Below, one piece after another: positions 57,510-64,000 of a stretch of 64,000 nt of DNA. Position 1 is the stretch's first letter; the number at the start of each line of letters is the position of its first letter. The translations under genes were made by a program, and so were the position numbers. The stretch comes from Gnetum montanum (lineage: Eukaryota > Streptophyta > Gnetopsida > Gnetales > Gnetaceae). The stretch spans positions 126,136 through 190,135 of the forward strand of contig MNCI01028452.1 of assembly GCA_015680685.1 (NCBI GenBank), in the 5' to 3' direction. Under the pieces are notes generated by a model. The model was given only the letters and a program-made list of their open reading frames with translations, had not been told where the DNA came from and did not search any database.

Positions 57510-60279
57510 TGTCGACATCTCTCAGGAAAATCCTCTAGACATCAACAAAGAGGGGCCATTGAAACACCATCGATTTTGGGCCATCATGATTCTCTAGATG
57601 TAGTGCCATGATGGACCGCATAAGTGGTTTGATACCCTAGAATTCCTAATGCCTACAAAGTTGTATTCGAGTGTGCCTGCTACGCTCTTTACCACAGTCG
57701 GCGTAGCACCTAATTGCAGAGCCAATTCGCATAAATGGAGCATTGAAGGTAGACCGTGCAGTCTGGAAAATTTTCTATCTCCCAAGCTAACAAGCTTGCT
57801 ACACTCTCTAGCTTGCCTAGCTTGACGCATGACCCGGTTGATAGTCTACCCAGGGACCATACTAGGAGTTTCCGAAAGTGTTCAAGATGACCAAAATAGT
57901 TCAGAAAATTTTCTAAGGTGCCTTCTATGCTACGCTATGCTGCACAGCATAACAGGCCATGTGGTGACTGGAACTTGCTAGAGTGATGGGTCAGACCTGA
58001 AAGGTGCAGTTGGCAATTGTTTAGCCTCTAGGATACCTTCCCTACTTCATCCTTGAAGTGTGATTAGTGTGACATAGATAAAATAGGGAAATTTTCATCA
58101 AAAATCACCTTGATCTGAATGCTACACTATGCTATGCTACACAACGTAGCACAGCATAGCAAGGCCCTAGCATGATGAAATTCTCCCCTCAAATTGTCTT
58201 GGCATGGAAAACAAAACCACCCATACTTCGACCATGAAAAATTCTTGTTCTACTACCACCATAGCATGTGACCGAGATCCCATGACAGATCCCATACAAA
58301 ATAAGTTCAAGTTCAAGCTAAATCGGATGCTACACTATGCTACGCTACATAGTGTAGTAGGGTCAAAATGCATGAAGGTCCTCCATCAAGTTTTTCTAGC
58401 AAAAGACTTGCACTTGGCCATGCTCTGACCTCCAAGACTACCTATCCCACTTCACCCTTGAGTCCCAATCAAAGTCTCTTGAGAAAGCATTACAAACTAA
58501 GCTAGTATTCATGTCACACCAGCTGCTATGTTGTGCTACGCTGCACAGCATAGCACAACGTAGCAGGAACATTGAGGCTAAAAGTGTCCCAGGGATGAAA
58601 CCAGGAAGTCTTGGACTCCTTTAACATGAAAAGTGTAATGGCTAGTTGCTGAGGTAGCTTGCCTTGCCAAGCCTCAGGGGGTATTTTTAGTTTTTGAGCA
58701 AGATTTATCTCAAAATGAGCTGCTATGTTACACTGCGCTACACAGTGTAGCACAGCGTAGCGTGTGGGTATTCATGCTACTCCACTACGTTGAATAGCAT
58801 AAGTAGCGTAATACCTATGAAGAGGCCTTAAGAAATTTCCAACAGCTCCAAAACTCATTAGTAGTATTCATTTCTACTCTAGCATCTCCTTGACAAACAA
58901 GATCAGCAATTTTCTTTCTTTTTCACCCCCTGTTGATTCATAAATTTGTCCCTACGCTTGACCCTGCTCGCAAGAGGAGGAAAAATGTAGTCCTAGAGCA
59001 TAGGCTCCACTTTGCATTTTATGTGAGCATTTTCTATAAAAACATAGCAATCCTCTAGATTTTGGCACATGTAGTTTGAATGATATGGTCACAGCTCGAC
59101 AGGTATTCCATTTCCAGCATCGTTCCGTTCAACATAACACTACAACGTAGCACATCAGCATAGCACTACATGTTAGTGTAGCATATTCATGATTCAAGTT
59201 ATGTGAGACCCAAGACACGTGGCACCCAAACCACACCTCTCTCCCACTCTAAACTCTATAGATACCCTAGCAGACAATGCTCTAGGGGTTAGCTTGCAAA
59301 AAAGAAAGGTTGGCTTTTTTTGACAATTGGCTTATGGCAATTGGCTTCTAGTAGTTAGCTTTGACAAAGAGATTGGTGAACAAAAAGTTGGTGAATAGCA
59401 TATCCCAGTGGTAGCACTTCCCAAACCTCTCTTCAACCTAGTTGATGAGACACGAATTGCACAGGCCGCGATATCACGTCCGACACGATATCGCATCCCC
59501 TGCGATATTGCGTACGCGATATCGCGGTCCACCGTCAAATCTATAAATAAGAGGCGGCACTCCCCTCATTTCTCATCCTAGGCGTAAAGTAGTGAAGCTC
59601 TGGCGAATTAACCACCCCAAAGATAGAATATTTTCCATGTGCCCGCAATAGGAGTCCCCCAAGTGAACGGTTCTTTATTCGAGCAGCTTTGTACCTGAAC
59701 GCAAGTTGTGTACGGCAATAAAGACGAGCTTTGTGGATAAACCTTGCAGTGCATGGATAGGTTTAATTAATGGCTCATAGCCTAACAAGGATCGACTCAT
59801 TAGTTCCTGTTAACATCCTAGTGGTAGCAATCCAAGAGCTGTGACCATATTTTTCTATTGTTAGCTATGCCTATCTAGTACTGCATACTAGTTGTACACA
59901 TTTATCAACCAAGAAAAGATTAGATCTCTTGATTTTTGGGTGGTTCACTCCCTCACCTAAACTCATTCTATTTTTGCTACAACATATATGTTGCATTTTT
60001 GTCTATGTGTTCATGCTTATTGTCACAATTACATACTTTGATGCATTTCTATTGTTGTGCATCCCACACTTTCTTCTATTTCAATCTGCACATGTAACAT
60101 TTTAGAACCATCATTCACAAAAGGTTATTGTGCACCATGTAAGTCCCTGTTTGATCAACCATACTGTTTAGGGCACCTCATTTCCATCTTTTCCAACACG
60201 TCCCTCCAGCAAACTCGAGGTTAGGTTGTGCACTTGGTAACCTCTTAGTGTTCTAGCCGCTAACGTTTTAGATGTTACA
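57510..60279 (+). repeat. 3' LTR of element B
   Basis: From TGTCGACATC to GATGTTACA, 2770 bp. It is longer than the 5' LTR mainly because of the insertion at 59443-59766. TATAGATA at 59257-59264. Same GCTACGCT/AGCGTAGC groups as the 5' LTR. Confidence 0.85.
59443..59766 (+). mobile_element. CpG-rich LTR-like insertion in the B 3' LTR
   Basis: Absent from the B 5' LTR and from A. Starts TGATGAGACACG; has GATATC at 59470, 59487 and 59518 and TATAAATA at 59542-59549; then an untranslated-leader-like part. TGATGA and the GATATC-TATA layout are as in the D family. It keeps many CpG, unlike its surroundings. The right end is unclear (TTAATTAATGG), and the flanks TAGT/TAAT could be a decayed duplication. 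Confidence 0.6.
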
Positions 60280-60736
60280 TACAACTTAATCACGAGCATC
60301 TACATGTGACCACTTGGTATCCCAATAGTGTACTTGGGCCATGTGCTTGGTAATCCCAATGGTAGTCGTGCATGAGGTCCAAGATGTGTATGGATGATTA
60401 AGGAACGGATGCTCATCATAGTTAGGCTAGCTTAGATTCTCTCTCCCTATCTCCTCTTAGTATAGCTCTCTCTCTCCCTTTTCCCTCCTAGCTTAGTTAA
60501 GATTATTTTCCATCGCCTCCAAGAGTACCATTAGTTTAGGAACATATCATACACCTCACTCTACACTAAACCATATGTGACAAAGAAAATACTAGTCCAG
60601 GTGGAAAGATATCAAACTGCAATCAATGAGTAACTATCTAGATACCACAACTAGCTCATCTGTGGAGTTTGACCAGATCGTGTGTGAAATGCTCGTATTT
60701 GTATGGTTGACTGTAGGGGTACCTCACTGCTCATCA
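60280..60736 (+). repeat. 3' LTR of element D, second part
   Basis: 60280-60284 TACAA is the second copy of the target duplication of B. Sequence from 60285 continues the D LTR (CTTAATCACGAGCATC) to TCATCA at 60736. The next five bases ACTTT match those before 30038. Confidence 0.85.
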
Positions 60737-61263
60737 ACTTTCATGCCTTAAAAATTTAAACATTATGTTTTTTAATGCAAGATCTTCATCTATAATTATT
60801 ATAATGCCATTCAATTCCTCATGAATAAATCAAATGTTAATCTATGGGTGATCTAATGGCTAGTTCTTTTGTAAAAATTTGATCAGTACATGATCAATAA
60901 TAAAGGAATTGAAAACAAGATGCTAGATCAGCTATCCATAATATGAATTAGTAACAAAGGGAAAGATGTGATCCTTAATGACTTTCCTAATGATCACATT
61001 TGTAAGGTTATCTTCAAAAATAGGAAGAGACATGATTACCAATGATATACATACATCCTTAATTACCTAATGGTCTTGAAGAGTCCTTCTATATGGGAAA
61101 AATAAAAGGTCTAATGATTCCAACACCATGCAAGGCCTTACTTAGTTATCAAAGAGAATCTTTATAAAAGTTTCCCTAATGACCTTATAAGGTGACATAT
61201 TTCTGAACAGAATCAAGTAGCCATCATGGCTCATGTGCACCATACTATATGTGGTCGGTACTA
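60737..61263 (+). pseudogene. pol: Element F pol, part 3: RNase H end and integrase zinc finger
   Basis: Reads ALKNLNIMFFNA, then YNYYNAIQFLMNKSNVNL in place of the 'YTDHAAL.YL..KKDAKPRL' segment, FDQYMINNKGIENKMLDQLS in place of 'FDLEIRDKKGVENVVADHLS', then VILNDFPNDHI and YILNYLM. The zinc-finger segment MAHVHHTICGRYY ends at the next insertion. Position directly after D shows it is the continuation of 30037. Confidence 0.65.
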
Positions 61264-62478
61264 TGTGGACCTTGTGGTGTGTTAAAATGTTAAGAAAAAT
61301 GGAGACAAAGGTTGTGTGTATGGTTGTATGGTTGTTATGGTTGTAGGACCAAGATGAGATGACAAGGAATGCACTGATGTAGACAAAAGGACAAAGTCAT
61401 ACACAAGGTCTCAAGGTCTCATTCACAAAAGAAAAGCTCAAAGGAAGAGAATTCAAAGAACTTGGACAAGAAAAGCTGTCATCATTGATGCATGTAGAAA
61501 TGCAAGATTATGAACAAGGACTACAGAATTCATCATGCAAAGGAAGGAGAAGAAAGACATCTTCAAGAGACACTAGATGTCTTGGCAAAATTGAAAGATG
61601 CATAGACAAAGATGTCTCTAAGAAACAATAGACATATTTCATCAAGCAAAGATGTCTTCACCAGATAAGGACATCTTCACAAAATGCAAGCCAGTTTCAA
61701 AAATACATATTTCACCAGACAAAGACTTCTTTCCAAAATTAATATTTCAAAATGATGTCTTTTCCTAACAAATATGTATTCCATGATCATTAGCTATCAT
61801 TAGCTAGCCATTGCATGAGTTCCAAGATGGATTTGGAAAGATTGTAGCTATAAGAAGACATCATATGCATTGGAAACTATGCAAGCTCTTATACAATCAT
61901 TTTCTAATGATTTGTTAATCATTGTAATCATTTTTTCTCTTCATTGTATTATCATTTGTCCATTGTAGAGTGTGTTTTACATCTAAATACAAGGATCAAC
62001 AAAATAAGTTGCATTCATCCCTTGTAATTATTCTACCTTGTTGCCATGTGAGGTTGATGTGCTTCTTGTGGGAAGGCATCTTGATTGAGCTTGTCAAGAT
62101 CCTATGGGATTGAGTGGTTGGTGTTGCAACATAATGCTCTTGAATAGAGGTCAAGATTGTAAACAATATGCAAGTCTGGAAACCACATTCCAAGTCGATG
62201 GGACCTTGCAAGGTTGAGTGATTAGTGCATCACAACACTTTGGAGTAGGGCTTGAAGATTGTATAGGGTGTGGATCCTTCAAACCACATTTGAGAGCAAT
62301 AAATTTTGCAGGTATGCTTGCTATCTACCCTCTGAGTGTGGACTACCCAAGTTGGGGAACCACATTAAATTTGGTGTGTGTGCTTTGTCCAAAGAATTTC
62401 AATTTGGAAAACATATTCATCCCACACCCCACCCACTCCCACCCCCACCATACCCCGTTCAACAAACCACACACTGCA
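61264..62478. mobile_element. LTR-like insertion in the integrase of element F
   Basis: About 1.2 kb of non-coding sequence between the H-C half and the C-C half of the integrase finger. It has AAGACATC/GATGTCTT palindromes (61553-61760), as does the block at 28713, but the two do not align overall. Ends TGTGG and CTGCA are guesses; no clean duplication was found. The frames 61996-62211 and 62218-62540 inside it have no motif. Confidence 0.5.
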
Positions 62479-63420
62479 CTAGAAGGAAAACAACAAAATT
62501 TACTATTCATAGGTTACTTATGATCTACCATCATTCATGATGCTCAATACTTCATGTACTACTATGACAACTACCAACATGAGGAAGGTATGTCCTAATG
62601 CATGGAGAAATCTTAATAATGGAACCAACCACTTGACACCTTCAACATGTGAAGGATTAACTTTGCTAGTCCCATTTTCCCAACCTCCAATGACAAAACA
62701 TACATTATTATATGTATGGAAAATTACACAACATAGGTGGAAGCAACTATTATTAAAGACTATTTAGCATTCACAATAATAAGCTTCCTTCACAACAACA
62801 TGCTTCATAGGTTTGATATCATTAGGATCTTGATGTTCAATAATGGTATGAATTTTAATGATAAGGTTTTTATGAATTTATTGAGTTCTTATGGATTCAA
62901 TCATCATTTTGCTTCCTTGTATTAACCATAGGTCAATGATCAAGCAAAGGTCACTAACTATGAGATTGTTAGAATACTTAAGAAAATCCTTAGCAATAGG
63001 TTAATAAGCTTCATGAAAGTCTTTTGACCTATCAAATGACATGGAAGAACCATATTAGCTACACACAATTTGAGTTGGTGTATGGATAGGTTCCATGACT
63101 ACCTATTAATCTTAAAATGAAAACCTTGGGTAGTGTGGTTAATTTTTGTATGACCTTGGGTTCTTTATGAAAAAAGAGGTTGATTAATCTTAACCTTCTT
63201 AATGAGAATTGAATAATCACCTCAATGAGGAAAGAATTAGAAAATGTTTATATTACTGCTCATCATGAAGTAAGAAGGTTTTCTAGTTCAATTCATCACA
63301 CTTATTCCATTTGAGAAAATTTAAATTTTAGTGGAAAGGATCTTACATTATTCATAAAAGTAACTAGTCTAGCACTATACACATGTATCACCCTGATGAG
63401 CTAGACAAAATTTCTTCATG
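62479..63420 (+). pseudogene. pol: Element F pol, part 4: integrase
   Basis: Begins GYLWSTIIHDAQYFMYYYDN-like (the 'GFYWPT.F.DA..FV..C..CQ' segment, both Cys lost), then the core WVEATIIKDYLAFTIISFLH (62738 on), FDIIRILMFNNGMNF, FNHHFASLYHPQVNDQAKVT with the NY..VRIL stretch, and FELVYG-like text near 63070. A C-terminal GKDLTLFIKVTSL-like part lies near 63335. Stops and shifts are many. Confidence 0.65.
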
Positions 63421-64000
63421 AATGGGTATCACTTGAAATGTTAGAAAGAACATCATTCATCTCCAAGAGTGTATAATGCTCAATGTCATCTTTTTCACCT
63501 AGAGATTTATTAGGAAATAGACATGGATTAGTCATGGAAAAGAAATCTACCACACCATGTCAAATTTTTATTTGTTTGATATTTTTGATTATGTATTTTA
63601 ATAAAATTCATATGCTTAGTTAGAATATTTACATTTTATTAAGCTTAATGATTAATTATTTCTAATATTTTCTTATCCTTAACTATGATCTTTATATGTG
63701 TGTAGGAAAATCAATTAATTTGCTTTATGAATGCTCACCTAACAAGCCAATGGTGGATGGATGAGTTATAAATGTGATGATGATGCAAGAGTAATTAATG
63801 GATCAAAAGTGAAGCCTTGACTAATAGAATTTTCACACAATGGAGTTTATTCACCCACTTTTCCTCTATCCATCACAAGTAAATGAGGCTCAAATTTAGT
63901 AGGGATCTTGGACTCATGCTACAAGTTGTTGAACCTACTACCACTATAATCATGGATAGGTGATAGGTCCATATCTTAGAGTAAGAGCTTCAAAATTCTA
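63421..64000. other. No recognised gene
   Basis: AT-rich sequence after the F integrase. It may be the 3' part of F. Nothing else is supported. Confidence 0.3.

Larger units (their letters stand above)
39841..60279 (+). mobile_element. Element B: 20.4-kb Tat-type retrotransposon with antisense cargo gene
   Basis: Both LTRs are present (39841-42247 and 57510-60279). Order: LTR, primer site, gag-protease, repeat array, antisense cargo gene, repeat array, pol with two RNase H domains, repeat array, non-coding region, LTR. The flanks TATGA and TACAA both derive from TACGA of the D LTR. By eye about one base in nine differs over the first 200 bp of the two LTRs, mostly transitions. That shows an old insertion, but younger than D. 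Confidence 0.9.
30038..60736 (+). mobile_element. Element D: LTR element with gag and a sense cargo frame, no pol; hosts element B
   Basis: Flanked by the exact repeat ACTTT (30033-30037 and 60737-60741). Parts: full LTR (30038-30891), inverted LTR (30902-about 31750), truncated direct LTR (about 31751-32543), primer site, gag, cargo frame with its own promoter, polypurine-like CATGGGGGTA, and a 3' LTR split by element B (39439-39840 plus 60280-60736). Without B and its 5-bp duplication the 3' LTR is 854 bp, the same as the first LTR. No protease or pol is present. Confidence 0.85.
25048..63420 (+). mobile_element. Element F: Athila-like Ty3/gypsy element split by at least three insertions
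   Basis: The coding parts lie at 25048-28712, 29657-30037, 60737-61263 and 62479-63420. They join in order to RT, RNase H, integrase zinc finger and integrase core. The interruptions are a solo LTR (28713-29656), element D with B inside it (30038-60736), and an LTR-like block (about 61264-62478). Domain order across the gaps is the main evidence. The LTRs of F were not found. It is the oldest-looking layer here. Confidence 0.7.

Noticed and set aside
62218-62540. Two overlapping open frames of about 100 codons
   Set aside because: They lie in the LTR-like insertion, lack motifs, and interrupt the integrase of element F.

Overview
The window looks like intergenic DNA from a large-genome land plant. 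It is built almost wholly of old, decayed retrotransposons nested in one another, with no intact host gene, rRNA, tRNA or CRISPR array. Evidence: plant Ty3/gypsy families (Tat-type with two RNase H domains, Athila-type pol), an RTE-type LINE, stop codons at expected glutamines (CAG/CAA to TAG/TAA), and CpG decay even in target-site duplications. The species cannot be named from the sequence. Single N bases at 2662, 11887 and 12181 mark assembly joins.

Layout. (1) 1-14896: Tat-type element A, 5' LTR outside the window, inserted in the 3' LTR of element C. (2) 14897-20485: element C, minus strand, a gag-only element with a tRNA-Asp-like primer site. (3) 20520-23145: a gypsy gag/protease remnant, then an RTE LINE. 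(4) 25048-63420: a decayed Athila-like element F. It is split by a solo LTR (28713-29656, AAATCC repeats), by element D (30038-60736, ACTTT duplication) and by an LTR-like block (about 61264-62478). (5) Element D resembles C, carries gag plus a second long reading frame but no pol, and starts with three LTR copies in +/-/+ order. (6) D's 3' LTR is split by element B (39841-60279), a 20.4 kb Tat-type element sharing A's layout. Its target duplication TACGA has decayed to TATGA on one side and TACAA on the other.

Most notable: A and B both carry, on the strand opposite to gag-pol and between protease and reverse transcriptase, a multi-exon gene with its own TATA-like box and matching splice sites. 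Exon 2, 450 bp in both, encodes a degraded HAD-fold (NIF/FCP1-like) phosphatase domain that has lost its catalytic aspartates. In B it continues into a transposon-protein-like region, a coiled coil and an acidic tail; A has lost the middle. D carries a different long frame in sense orientation, behind its own promoter of GATATC palindromes plus TATA, the same arrangement as in its LTRs. Short repeats with a CTTAAACTAGC-like core lie between gag-pro, cargo gene, pol and the 3' region of A and B.

All calls rest on reading motifs and alignments by eye; domain names are recognised from family knowledge, not from searches.
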